Translations under genes and position numbers: made by a program
From: BOG-994 sp049514215
GTDB lineage: Bacteria; Pseudomonadota; Gammaproteobacteria; Burkholderiales; Burkholderiaceae_D
NCBI GenBank assembly: GCA_049514215.1
Contig: JBEKVI010000011.1
Location: forward strand, 1 to 64,000
DNA: 64,000 nt
Reading direction: 5' to 3'
Shown here: positions 43,289 to 52,012 of the stretch, piece after piece
Layout: the number at the start of each line of letters is the position of its first letter
Position numbering within the stretch: position 1 is the stretch's first letter
Notes under the pieces: generated by a model
The model's input: only the letters and a program-made list of their open reading frames with translations
What the model was told of the DNA's origin: nothing
Database searches by the model: none

Positions 43289-43774
43289 CTACGGCTTACG
43301 ATCCTTTCTCATCTCATCGAGCACGGCAAACGGCGATTCGCTCGTCCTCGCACCCCCGGGCGCACCCAGCGGCTGCGGACAGACTACGTGCTTCGGAACC
43401 AGCGGCAAGGAGAGGATCACCTCATCTTCCACCAACACCGTCACGTCAAATGCAGCCGTGCCCACGACCACGTCGTAGCCGTCTTCATCCAGCGGGACGG
43501 CGTCGGCCTCTGCATCGCTTCGGGCGACCAAAAAACGCGCCCCGACGTCCACTTCGATCTCGACAGGCTGCAAACAACGCTGACAGACCATGTGCACGGG
43601 ACCGGCGACTTCCAAATCAATGAAAGGACGCCCACGCTCGTCCGTCGTTCCGGCCAGCCGCCACTGCAACTGGTCGCCCTGTTCCACTACTTCCATACGC
43701 TTGAGGTCCCGGACCGCGACCACACCGCTCGCTTCCTCGGCCCTGCGCGAAAACTCGAACACATCGATAATCAT
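43289..43774 (-). CDS. yceD: DUF177 family protein YceD (23S rRNA accumulation protein)
   Basis: 161-aa protein of the DUF177/YceD family, linked in E. coli and plants to 23S rRNA accumulation. It has the cysteine pair of the family in HMVCQRCLQPVEIEV and a conserved acidic C-terminal half ending SPFAVLDEMRKDRKP. It is the first gene of the minus-strand lipid cluster and is divergent from maf; the 264 bp between (43775-44038) are GC-rich with no recognised element. Confidence 0.94.
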   Translation of the reverse strand: MIIDVFEFSRRAEEASGVVAVRDLKRMEVVEQGDQLQWRLAGTTDERGRPFIDLEVAGPVHMVCQRCLQPVEIEVDVGARFLVARSDAEADAVPLDEDGYDVVVGTAAFDVTVLVEDEVILSLPLVPKHVVCPQPLGAPGGARTSESPFAVLDEMRKDRKP

Positions 43775-44038
43775 GATCTCGCGCGCAAGACCTTTGCTGT
43801 CTAGAGCGTGACTCAGGGGCGCCCCTCTTGGACACGCCTCTCTTGGGGGCGACTGCGCCGGCGGGCGTTGATCGAATCACACAATGTCCGCGCACGCCAC
43901 CTCGAGCTTGGGAAGTCACCCCGAAAGCCACCTCTGACCGGTATCGCTGGGGTCAGAGCGCCCTCGGTTTAGGGCCCCGTCCAAAGACGCCGAAAAGCCT
44001 GCGATAATCACATAAATGTCCTTATTTGTCAAAATGTT

Positions 44039-44659
44039 ATGTCCGATACCTCGCAGTCCAGCGTGATTCTCGCCTCAAGCTCGGTCTACCGGCGTGAACT
44101 GCTCGCGCGTCTGGGCTTGCCCTTCGAATGGCAAACCCCGGAAGTCGATGAAACGGCGCTCCCGGGGGAGAGCGCACGGGACACCGCGATCCGGCTCGCC
44201 AGGCAGAAAGCGCAGGCCGTCGCGAGCCAACATGCCGATGCGCTCGTCATTGGATCGGATCAGGTGGCCAGCTGGCGCGGCCAACACATCGGCAAGCCCG
44301 GCAATCACGCCCGTGCACTCGCGCAGCTGGAGCAGTTCCAGGGGGAGACAGTTCGTTTCTACTCAGCCGTGTGCATCATCGATACCCGAGAAGGCAGGAT
44401 ATTGGAAGATGTGGCCGAGGTGACGGTGCGCTTTCGCCAATTGACCCCTGCCGAACTCGAGAACTACCTTCAACGGGAACAGCCCTACGACTGCGCAGGT
44501 AGCGCTAAGTCCGAGTCTTTGGGAATCGCTCTACTAGAAAAGATCGAAAGTGACGATCCGACAGCACTGGTTGGCCTTCCCTTGATCCGCGTGGCGACGA
44601 TGCTGCGCACCTTGAATTATCCCCTGCTCTCGAGCGCGCAGAAGCGCCCTCTTGCATGA
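44039..44659 (+). CDS. Nucleoside triphosphate pyrophosphatase, Maf family (YceF-like)
   Basis: Hydrolyses non-canonical or modified NTPs; YceF proteins prefer m7GTP. The 206 aa carry ILASSSVYRRELLARLG, the acidic VDETALPGES and IGSDQVA, and YDCAGSAKSESLGI. ATG 44039 has no clear Shine-Dalgarno and follows an AT-rich stretch, so a leaderless or near-leaderless mRNA is possible. The stop overlaps the next start (ATGA). Confidence 0.94.
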   Translation: MSDTSQSSVILASSSVYRRELLARLGLPFEWQTPEVDETALPGESARDTAIRLARQKAQAVASQHADALVIGSDQVASWRGQHIGKPGNHARALAQLEQFQGETVRFYSAVCIIDTREGRILEDVAEVTVRFRQLTPAELENYLQREQPYDCAGSAKSESLGIALLEKIESDDPTALVGLPLIRVATMLRTLNYPLLSSAQKRPLA

Positions 44660-45372
44660 AGGGAACGCTCTATCTAGTGCCCTCCACTCTGGGCGAGGGC
44701 GCCCTCGATGCTGTCGTTCCGATGGGCGTATGCAAGGTGGCTGCCAGTCTCGACTACTACATCGTCGAAAACGCGAAATCGGCGCGCGCCTTTCTGAAGA
44801 AGGTCCACGGGGTCGTGCCCCTGCAAAAAGCGCTACAGGACATCGAAATGCGCGAGTTGCATGTCACGACTCCTGCCTTAGTCTGGCCCGAGCTTCTCGC
44901 GCCCTTGCGCAATGGGCGCTCCGCGGGCCTTCTGTCCGAGGCCGGATGCCCGGCCGTAGCTGATCCAGGAGCCGGTCTGGTTGCGCTTGCGCATGCCGAA
45001 GAAATCAGAGTGCGACCGCTCGTGGGCGCCTCTTCGATCCTGCTTGCACTTATGGCGAGCGGCTTAAACGGCCAGCGCTTCGCCTTTGAAGGCTACTTGT
45101 CGACGGACGCCGAGGAGCGGCGCAAACGTCTGGTGGCGCTCGAGGCGAGATCGCGGCAGGAAGGGCAAACCCAGATCGTCATCGAGACGCCCTATCGGAA
45201 TACAGTATTGCTTTCCGCTCTCTCGCAACACTTGGCAGCGCAGACCCGCGTGTGCGTGGCCTGCGATCTCTCGCTCGACTCCGAACTCATCATGACCCGC
45301 ACCGCCCGCCAGTGGCGCGCTGCAGAGATAGACTTGCATCGCCGTCCCGCGATCTTCCTTTTCCAAGCCTAG
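44656..45372 (+). CDS. SAM-dependent methyltransferase of the tetrapyrrole-methylase/RsmI-like family
   Basis: 238 aa with the class III methyltransferase fold (TLYLVPSTLGEGA, LLSEAGCPAVADPGAGLV, VGASSILLALMASGLNGQ, FEGYL). RsmI proper methylates C1402 of 16S rRNA and is longer at the C terminus; this one lacks that C-terminal domain, so it is better seen as a short RsmI-like paralogue with unknown substrate. It is coupled to maf (ATGA) and convergent with sppA (4-bp overlap). Confidence 0.85.
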   Translation: MKGTLYLVPSTLGEGALDAVVPMGVCKVAASLDYYIVENAKSARAFLKKVHGVVPLQKALQDIEMRELHVTTPALVWPELLAPLRNGRSAGLLSEAGCPAVADPGAGLVALAHAEEIRVRPLVGASSILLALMASGLNGQRFAFEGYLSTDAEERRKRLVALEARSRQEGQTQIVIETPYRNTVLLSALSQHLAAQTRVCVACDLSLDSELIMTRTARQWRAAEIDLHRRPAIFLFQA

Positions 45373-46403
45373 CGCCAACCCAGTGGGGTTGTCAGCGCGC
45401 GCGCCAGGCTTCCGGCGAAAGAACTGCCAATGCGCCGGGCCACGCGCTCTGGCAGGCTCTCTTTTTCGGTGTAATCGACCACATCCTGGGCCTTGATGAC
45501 ATCGCGCGCGACGCTGTCGACCGTACCGTAGCCGTCGGCAAGACCGAGCTCGATACTTTTTGCGCCACTCCAAAACAGGCCCGAGAACAGGTCCGGCGTC
45601 TCCTTCAGGCGCTTGCCGCGGCCATCGCGCACCACCTTGATGAATTGCTCGTGGATCTCGTCGAGCATGCCCTGCAGGTGCGCCTTCTGCTCCTCGGTCA
45701 TGGGCGAGAACGGATCGCCGATGCCCTTGTTCTTGCCAGCGGTCATAAGACGCCGCTCGACCCCGACTTTTTCCATCGTTCCGGTAAAGCCGAAACCGTC
45801 CATGAGAACGCCGATCGAGCCCACGATGCTCGCCTTGTCCACAAAAATCTCGTCGGCGGCAGCGGCCGTATAGTAGCCGCCCGAGGCACAGATTTCTTCG
45901 ACCACCACGTACAGCGGCTTATTAGGATATTCGCCGCGCAAGCGCTTGATCTCGTCGTAGATCATGCCCGCCTGAACGGGGCTTCCACCCGGACTATTGA
46001 TGCGCAGGATCACCCCGGCCGTTCCCGAATCGTGAAAGGCGGTCTGAAGCGCGCCATTGACCTTTTCTGCGGACGCCTGTCCGGTCGTATCGATCACACC
46101 TTCCATGCTCACCAAGGCGGTATGGCGCGAGCCCAAATCGGCCTCGCTTCCCTTGATGACCAGGCTCCCGAGATAAAGTAGTACGAGCGTTACGTAGAAC
46201 AGCGTCACGCTCTTAAAGAAGATGCCCCAACGGCGGGCGCTGCGCCTTTCCCGTAATGACCCGAAGGCGAGCTCCTCGAGGACGCTGCGCTCCCAGGGCT
46301 GCGCTCCCTGCGCTCGTTCGGTTGGGGGAACGTCAGGGGAGAAACGGGGTTCTTTTTGACGGTCTGGATCGCTGAATCCAGGGATGGTATTTTCTTCGGG
46401 CAT
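45369..46403 (-). CDS. sppA: Signal peptide peptidase SppA, short form
   Basis: Membrane serine protease degrading leftover signal peptides. The 344 aa have a cytoplasmic N terminus, one membrane segment at about 64-84, and a single protease domain with the motif INSPGGSPVQAG, nucleophile Ser174 in CASGGYYTAAAA and the lysine region TAGKNKGIGDPF. It is half the size of the duplicated E. coli enzyme, as is usual for the 36-kDa form. Confidence 0.95.
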   Translation of the reverse strand: MPEENTIPGFSDPDRQKEPRFSPDVPPTERAQGAQPWERSVLEELAFGSLRERRSARRWGIFFKSVTLFYVTLVLLYLGSLVIKGSEADLGSRHTALVSMEGVIDTTGQASAEKVNGALQTAFHDSGTAGVILRINSPGGSPVQAGMIYDEIKRLRGEYPNKPLYVVVEEICASGGYYTAAAADEIFVDKASIVGSIGVLMDGFGFTGTMEKVGVERRLMTAGKNKGIGDPFSPMTEEQKAHLQGMLDEIHEQFIKVVRDGRGKRLKETPDLFSGLFWSGAKSIELGLADGYGTVDSVARDVIKAQDVVDYTEKESLPERVARRIGSSFAGSLARALTTPLGWR

Positions 46404-46423
46404 AGTTCGGTGTCACGACCGGA

Positions 46424-46834
46424 TCAAGGGGGGGCAATAAACGCATCATCGGGCAGCCAGTAGACCATCCCGTCGTGTTCGAGAACACAGAGCGCCTGCA
46501 AACGCGCGCCGCGACAGGGTCCGCCGACGCAGTGACCGCTCTCCGGCTCGTAGACGGCGCCGTGGGTCGCGCAGATCAAGTATAACCCTGAATGATCAAA
46601 AAACTCGCCTTCTCGCCAGTCCAACTCGGTGGCGACATGGGCGCATTGGTTCAGATAACCATGGACCGAACCTTGGAAGCGGACCACAAATCCAGTGAGT
46701 CTTTGATTGGGTCGCCCGGTCCGTGAGGCAACGGCGAAGCGGACTCCGCGCCCTCTTTCGGCGAGTTCGCCGCTGGTGCACACGAGGACACGTCCGGCTT
46801 CTGACTGCGGGCGCTGCGCCGAGGATTCAAGCAT
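46424..46834 (-). CDS. Single-domain Rieske [2Fe-2S] protein
   Basis: 136 aa from ATG 46834. The cluster is bound by Cys64 and His66 (NQCAHVAT) and Cys88 and His91 (ICATHGAVYE). Two further cysteines in GHCVGGPCRG could form a disulfide or be surface residues. No oxygenase partner is nearby. It overlaps the end of gph by 8 bp and precedes sppA, an order seen in betaproteobacteria. Its electron-transfer partner is unknown. Confidence 0.9.
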   Translation of the reverse strand: MLESSAQRPQSEAGRVLVCTSGELAERGRGVRFAVASRTGRPNQRLTGFVVRFQGSVHGYLNQCAHVATELDWREGEFFDHSGLYLICATHGAVYEPESGHCVGGPCRGARLQALCVLEHDGMVYWLPDDAFIAPP

Positions 46835-47477
46835 GCTGGATGAGCCAGTCGCGAAGTCGGGCCGGTGAGTCGAGCACCGCAAGAGGCGACAACGCAAATA
46901 GCTGCTCGGCAGGGTGCGCTCCGTAGCTGACGGCCACGCCTGCCGTCTGAGCGTTACGGGCCATCGTCAGATCGTGCGTGGTATCGCCCACCATGAGAGT
47001 GTGCTCAGCCGCGACCTCTAGCGCCTCGGTCAAATCCAGCAGCATTCTCGGGTCCGGCTTGGGTGCGCTCTCATCGGCAGTTCGGGTCGCGTCGAAGAAA
47101 TTGCCCAGATCGCACTGGGCGAGCGCACGGTCTAGACCGACTCGATTTTTTCCCGTGGCCACAGCCAGCCGATGCCCCTTCGCCTTGAGTTCGTCGAGCA
47201 TCAAGCGTGCGCCTGGAAACAGACTCAGCACGCCGTCGCGCGAGAGGTAGTGGTAACGATAACGCGCCACCATCTGCGGCACCATATCGGCGCGCAGCTC
47301 AGGCACCGCATAGCTCAATGCATCAGTGAGGCCAAGACCGATCACATGCTGGGCCGCAGCGTCGGACGGCACGGGCAATCCCAGGTCCTGACATGCCCGT
47401 TGAATGCTCGAGGCGATCGTCGCCGTGGAATCCATGAGGGTTCCATCCCAGTCGAAGACGACCAGCTCAAATCGCAT
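46827..47477 (-). CDS. gph: HAD-family hydrolase, phosphoglycolate phosphatase-like
   Basis: 216 aa from ATG 47477 (MRFELVVFDWDGTLMDS; an ATG two codons earlier is also possible). HAD motifs: nucleophile in FDWDGTLMDS, Thr in ATGKNRVGLD, Lys in KPDPRML and acidic pair in MVGDTTHDL. A short cap domain fits the Gph subgroup; exact substrate is not certain. It overlaps the rluC end by about 11 bp. Confidence 0.88.
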   Translation of the reverse strand: MRFELVVFDWDGTLMDSTATIASSIQRACQDLGLPVPSDAAAQHVIGLGLTDALSYAVPELRADMVPQMVARYRYHYLSRDGVLSLFPGARLMLDELKAKGHRLAVATGKNRVGLDRALAQCDLGNFFDATRTADESAPKPDPRMLLDLTEALEVAAEHTLMVGDTTHDLTMARNAQTAGVAVSYGAHPAEQLFALSPLAVLDSPARLRDWLIQHA

Positions 47478-48444
47478 GGGCATGGCGCAACGCTTCCAGA
47501 TACTGCTCGCATTCTTGCGGAAGGGGCGCCTCCAATTCAAGCGGGGCACCGGTGGCCGGATGACGCAGACCGATTCGCCACGCATGCAAGAACATGCGTT
47601 TGAGGGTCGGCTTTCCCGTACCGCGGGCATGTTGACGATTCAAACCGTAGTTGCCGTATTTCTCGTCACCGGCAATGGGAAATCCGAGATGGGACAGATG
47701 CACCCGAATCTGGTGGGTCCTGCCCGTCTTCAACTCGACATCCAGCAAAGCCGCTCCGTCGAGTTGTTCGCGCAGCATCACGATGGTATGCGCGGGAACT
47801 CCTTCTGGATCGACACGAACGCGTCGCTCGCCATCGGCCAGCAGATACTTCATCAGAGGGGCCTTCACGTGTTGGCGCGCGTTGGGCCAGGCGCCCCAGA
47901 CCAAGGCCAGATAATGCTTGTCCATAGCCCCTTGCCGGATCTGTTCATGCACGGCGAGCAGGGCCGTGCGTTTCTTGGCCAAAACGAGAATACCCGAGGT
48001 TTCCCGGTCAAGCCGGTGTGCGAGTTCAAGGAACGGTGCCTTCGGCCGGGCCGCGCGGAGTTGTTCGATGACTCCGAAAGACACGCCGCTGCCGCCGTGA
48101 ACCGCAACGCCGGCCGGTTTGTCGAGGACGAGCAGATGCTCATCTTCGAGCAGGATCGCAAATTCCGCCGCCCGGACCACTTTGGGGACCTCGAGGCTCG
48201 TGCGCATCGGTGGAAGCCGGATTTCGTCGCCCTGGACAAGGCGATAGGCGGCTTCAACCCGCTTCTTGTTCACCCGGACTTCACCGCCACGGATGACGCG
48301 GTAGACATGGCTCTTGGGCACCCCCTTTGCGAGCCGCAAGAGGAAGTTGTCGATGCGTTGACCGGCCTCCTCGATGCCCACGCGGAAAAAGCGCACCCGC
48401 GATGCTTCGACCTTCGCCGGAGCTCTTTCCCCTAAGTCATTCAT
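47467..48444 (-). CDS. rluC: 23S rRNA pseudouridine synthase RluC-like
   Basis: Modifies U955, U2504 and U2580 of 23S rRNA (RluC specificity inferred). The 325 aa have an N-terminal S4 domain (GQRIDNFLLRLAKGVPKSHVYR, about 28-90) and the catalytic domain with Asp146 in AHRLDRETSGIL. ATG 48444 lacks a Shine-Dalgarno; a GTG at codon 17 (VRFFRVGIEE) with AAGG upstream could be the real start. It is divergent from rne, the classical rluC-rne arrangement. Confidence 0.93.
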   Translation of the reverse strand: MNDLGERAPAKVEASRVRFFRVGIEEAGQRIDNFLLRLAKGVPKSHVYRVIRGGEVRVNKKRVEAAYRLVQGDEIRLPPMRTSLEVPKVVRAAEFAILLEDEHLLVLDKPAGVAVHGGSGVSFGVIEQLRAARPKAPFLELAHRLDRETSGILVLAKKRTALLAVHEQIRQGAMDKHYLALVWGAWPNARQHVKAPLMKYLLADGERRVRVDPEGVPAHTIVMLREQLDGAALLDVELKTGRTHQIRVHLSHLGFPIAGDEKYGNYGLNRQHARGTGKPTLKRMFLHAWRIGLRHPATGAPLELEAPLPQECEQYLEALRHAHAI

Positions 48445-49024
48445 AATGCAATATAATTTGTGACAGATCAGAACAATCCCGACTCAGATCCGCGCCAGTC
48501 GCAGAAGACCTTCGTGCCTGCGACGCGCGCGCTGGTCGGAATCGAAGCGTTGTTCGATCTGAATGGTTGCGTGCGGGATCGCTGTCAATTCTACACGCCG
48601 CTTTAGATGTTCAGCGTAAGGAACACACGCGAATGGTGGTTCGATCCGCTGTAGCGGCGCCTTGGCGCAGGCCCGGCGGAAGGACGACCAGAGCAGAAAG
48701 ATGAATGGCAACAAAACGAATTCGAAGGCGTCACCATGACGACGCCTCCGTAGGTTGACACCTGACGATGCCCCAACCGGAATCCCGCTCGGACTGATCT
48801 TCGCATGGCACGATGTCGATGGTATTGCAGTGGCGCGCGCCAGCGCACGGCACGGCAGCCTCGTTTGCGTGCGTCGAAGTGTTCCGGACCAGTGTCTTCC
48901 CAGCCCATGCAACGCAATCGAGTACGCGTTGCATAGCGGCAATTCTCGCCAGTCTCCTTCTCTCGCGTTTCGATAACAACAAAGTGGTCCGGTCGTGCGC
49001 GAGCACCCCGGCCTAGGAGTAAAC
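48445..49024 (+). promoter_or_regulatory. Divergent rluC/rne control region and probable long rne 5' leader
   Basis: 580 bp without a credible gene. A TATAAT (48452-48457) close to rluC could start a plus-strand rne transcript with a leader of over 550 bases, though no -35 matches. A stem GTCGCAG/CTGCGAC (48498-48524) with outer CCAG/CTGG lies near its start. In E. coli the rne leader mediates feedback control by RNase E; the length here suggests the same, by analogy only. Confidence 0.4.
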
Positions 49025-51997
49025 ATGAAGCGCATGTTGTTCAACGCGACGCACGCCGAAGAGTTGCGCGTCGCGATCGTCGACGGTCAAAAGCTGATCG
49101 ACATTGATATAGAAGCAGCTGGCCGAGAACAGCGCAAATCCAATATCTACAAGGGCGTCATCACTCGCGTCGAACCCAGCCTTGAGGCGTGTTTCGTCAA
49201 CTACGGCGAAGAGCGGCATGGTTTTCTGCCGTTCAAGGACATCTCCCGGCAGTACTTCCGAGAGGGAGTAGAAGTGCGATCCGCGCGCATCCAGGATGCC
49301 GTCAAGGAGGGCCAGGAACTCTTCGTCCAGGTGGAGAAGGAGGAACGAGGTAGCAAAGGCGCAGCGCTGACCACCTTCATATCGCTTGCGGGACGTTATC
49401 TGGTCCTCATGCCCAATAATCCGCGCGGCGGCGGCGTTTCGCGCCGCGTCGAGGGCGAGGACCGCCAGGAACTGCGCGACACGATGGACCAGCTGGAACT
49501 GCCACCGGGGATGAGCATCATCGCGCGCACGGCCGGAATCGGTCGCAATGCCACTGAACTGCAATGGGATCTGAATTACCTCATGCAACTCTGGCGCGCC
49601 ATCGAGGGGGCGGGCAATTCCGCCTCGGGCGCCTTTCTGATCTATCAGGAATCGAGCCTTGTCATCCGCGCGATCCGAGATTATTTCCATCCGGATATCG
49701 GTGAGATCCTGATCGATACGGACGATATTTATGAGCAGGCGCGCCAGTTTATGGCGCACGTGATGCCGGACATGGTAGGTCGCGTGAAGCGCTATCGCGA
49801 CGATGTTCCCTTGTTCTCCCGCTTCCAGATCGAGCACCAGATCGAGACCGCACATTCGCGTACGGTGCCGCTGCCCTCCGGAGGGGCGATCGTGATCGAC
49901 CACACCGAAGCGTTGGTCTCGGTGGACGTCAATTCAGCGCGGGCGACGCGCGGCGGCGACATCGAAGAGACCGCCTTGCGGACCAATCTCGAGGCCGCCG
50001 ACGAAGTGGCGCGCCAGATGCGCCTACGCGACCTGGGCGGGCTGATCGTGATCGACTTCATTGACATGGAATCGGCCAAGAACCAAAGGGAAGTCGAGCA
50101 GCGCCTAAAGGATGCGCTCTATTACGACCGCGCCCGCGTCCAGATGGGCAAGATCTCCCGTTTCGGACTGATGGAACTGTCACGCCAGCGTCTGCGACCC
50201 TCTCTGTCGGAGGGCAGTCATGTGGTTTGTCCGCGCTGCAACGGCACCGGACATATTCGCGACACGGAATCCTCGGCGTTGCATGTTCTGCGCATCATTC
50301 AAGAAGAAGCGATGAAGGAGAACACGGCCTCGGTGCATACGCACGTACCAGTCGAAGTGGCGACTTTCCTATTGAACGAGAAACGCACCGACATCGCGAA
50401 GATCGAGGCGCGCCTGAAGGTCAATGTCATCCTGATTCCCAACAAGCACATCGAGACCCCCCACTACACCCTGGAGCGGCTAAAGCACGACGATCCCCGA
50501 TTGGAGGAAACCGCGGCCAGCTACGCGATGGTGGAAGAACCTGCAGAACAAGCCTATACGCGCAAGCGCGAAGAGGCCGCCAAACCGCGTCAGGAGGCAA
50601 TGGTCAAGGGCGTTACGCCCGATCAGCCCGCACCGGTCGCCGAAAGAGCGCTCGAGCGAAGCGAAACCCCCGTGGCTGCGTCTACGGTGCAGCCGGCGTA
50701 CGAGTCGACGGGCATCATCGCACGCATCCTGGGCTGGTTCCGAAGCCCGCCACCGGCACCGATTACAACCCCCCTTCTCACCACGCCCGTCGAAGTCGCG
50801 CCACGTGCTCGCGGCCCCCACCGAGAGGCCGGCCAGAGAGAGGCCGGATCGCGTGGTGGTTCGGGAGGCCGCGGCCAACGCGGAAATCGCTCCCGTCAGG
50901 AGCGCAACGGCGATTCGCAGGAGCGAGCAGATCGTAGCGGCCGTACTGGAGCCGCCAGTCCGGACGCACCGGATTCCCGTGCCGACCGTACGCGTGGCGG
51001 TCGCCAGGAAGCCTCTGCCAGCACCGATGCCGCCGCAACGGCGAAGGCGGATCGCGGCGAACGTCCGGATCGAGGCGAACGTCGCCGCGATCGGGGAGAG
51101 CCGCGTCCCAAAGTGCAGCCCCCACCCAGCGAGAGCGTCGAACAGGATCTTTTGACCGCCAATACGATTCCGCAGGAAAGCACCGCGGGGCCGGGCGAAT
51201 CGGGAGCGGAAAAGTCCGGCGGCCCGGGCGGGACGAATAGCGGACGACGACGCAGACGCGGTGGACGAAACCGGAATCGACGCGAGCGGGATGCAGGGCC
51301 GGCTGCGGGCAGCGCGGGCGACGAATTGGGCGACGAGGACGGAACCCTCTCCGAATTTCCCGACACCATTCCGTTTGCTGCTCGCGAAGACGCCGCAGAC
51401 GAAGCCATCGGCCATGCGAAATTTGACGATGACTCGGAACCCCATTCCAACTTCGGCGACGTGAGCTCCTTTGCGATCACGCCGCTCATCGCCGGTACCC
51501 ACGCGGCGAGCGAGACGACCGAACCGGTCGTGCACGAGGTCCCCGAACCCGCCGCCCAGCCTCCCGAGGCAAGCGAGACAGCGGTGCCCGAGCTTCTTGC
51601 GACACCGGCGCCGGAGCGCGATACATGGAGTGCCCCACCGGAGCCTGCGCTGGGTCAGGAGGCCGCCCTCCCGACCGATCCGGATTTGCTCCCTTCCGGT
51701 TTCGGCAGCGCACCGGAGGATGTCAAGACCGCGACCGAGCCCAAGGAGCCGGCACGACCCGGGAGTTGGGGCGGAAATGGCCCGCTTCCTCCTGCCGTGG
51801 CATCGCTGGATCAGCTTTCTTCGGTCCTACAGGCTGCAGGTCTGGAGCTCGTCCAAACCGATGAGGCCAAGCTCGAATTCGCCCGCCAGCGTGCCCTTGC
51901 CGCGACTCCTCCTCAGGTTCGCGTCCCGCGTTATCGTAAGTCCTTGCCCCCGGTCTCATCGGAACCGCTGGTTCAAATCGAGACTCGCAAGCACTGA
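49025..51997 (+). CDS. rne: Ribonuclease E
   Basis: Endoribonuclease and degradosome scaffold. The 990 aa from ATG 49025 (MKRMLFNATHAEELRV) have the S1 domain (about 38-120), the catalytic core with ALVSVDVNSARATRG and GGLIVIDFIDM holding the metal-binding Asp residues, and the zinc link CPRCNGTGHIRD. After about residue 510 the protein is low-complexity: an Arg/Gly-rich RNA-binding stretch (RRRRGGRNRNRRERD), Ala/Pro/Glu-rich linkers and a conserved-looking C-terminal end. The C-terminal half is expected to bind partners. Confidence 0.98.
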   Translation: MKRMLFNATHAEELRVAIVDGQKLIDIDIEAAGREQRKSNIYKGVITRVEPSLEACFVNYGEERHGFLPFKDISRQYFREGVEVRSARIQDAVKEGQELFVQVEKEERGSKGAALTTFISLAGRYLVLMPNNPRGGGVSRRVEGEDRQELRDTMDQLELPPGMSIIARTAGIGRNATELQWDLNYLMQLWRAIEGAGNSASGAFLIYQESSLVIRAIRDYFHPDIGEILIDTDDIYEQARQFMAHVMPDMVGRVKRYRDDVPLFSRFQIEHQIETAHSRTVPLPSGGAIVIDHTEALVSVDVNSARATRGGDIEETALRTNLEAADEVARQMRLRDLGGLIVIDFIDMESAKNQREVEQRLKDALYYDRARVQMGKISRFGLMELSRQRLRPSLSEGSHVVCPRCNGTGHIRDTESSALHVLRIIQEEAMKENTASVHTHVPVEVATFLLNEKRTDIAKIEARLKVNVILIPNKHIETPHYTLERLKHDDPRLEETAASYAMVEEPAEQAYTRKREEAAKPRQEAMVKGVTPDQPAPVAERALERSETPVAASTVQPAYESTGIIARILGWFRSPPPAPITTPLLTTPVEVAPRARGPHREAGQREAGSRGGSGGRGQRGNRSRQERNGDSQERADRSGRTGAASPDAPDSRADRTRGGRQEASASTDAAATAKADRGERPDRGERRRDRGEPRPKVQPPPSESVEQDLLTANTIPQESTAGPGESGAEKSGGPGGTNSGRRRRRGGRNRNRRERDAGPAAGSAGDELGDEDGTLSEFPDTIPFAAREDAADEAIGHAKFDDDSEPHSNFGDVSSFAITPLIAGTHAASETTEPVVHEVPEPAAQPPEASETAVPELLATPAPERDTWSAPPEPALGQEAALPTDPDLLPSGFGSAPEDVKTATEPKEPARPGSWGGNGPLPPAVASLDQLSSVLQAAGLELVQTDEAKLEFARQRALAATPPQVRVPRYRKSLPPVSSEPLVQIETRKH

Positions 51998-52012
51998 GGA
52001 ATTGGTTTTGCC

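Noticed and set aside
47404..48435. 343-codon plus-strand open frame opposite rluC and the start of gph
   Set aside because: Antisense shadow; no motif, no start signal, and rluC on the other strand is certain.
50480..51535. 351-codon minus-strand open frame opposite the rne C-terminal half
   Set aside because: Arises from the low-complexity Arg/Ala-rich coding of RNase E; no independent support.
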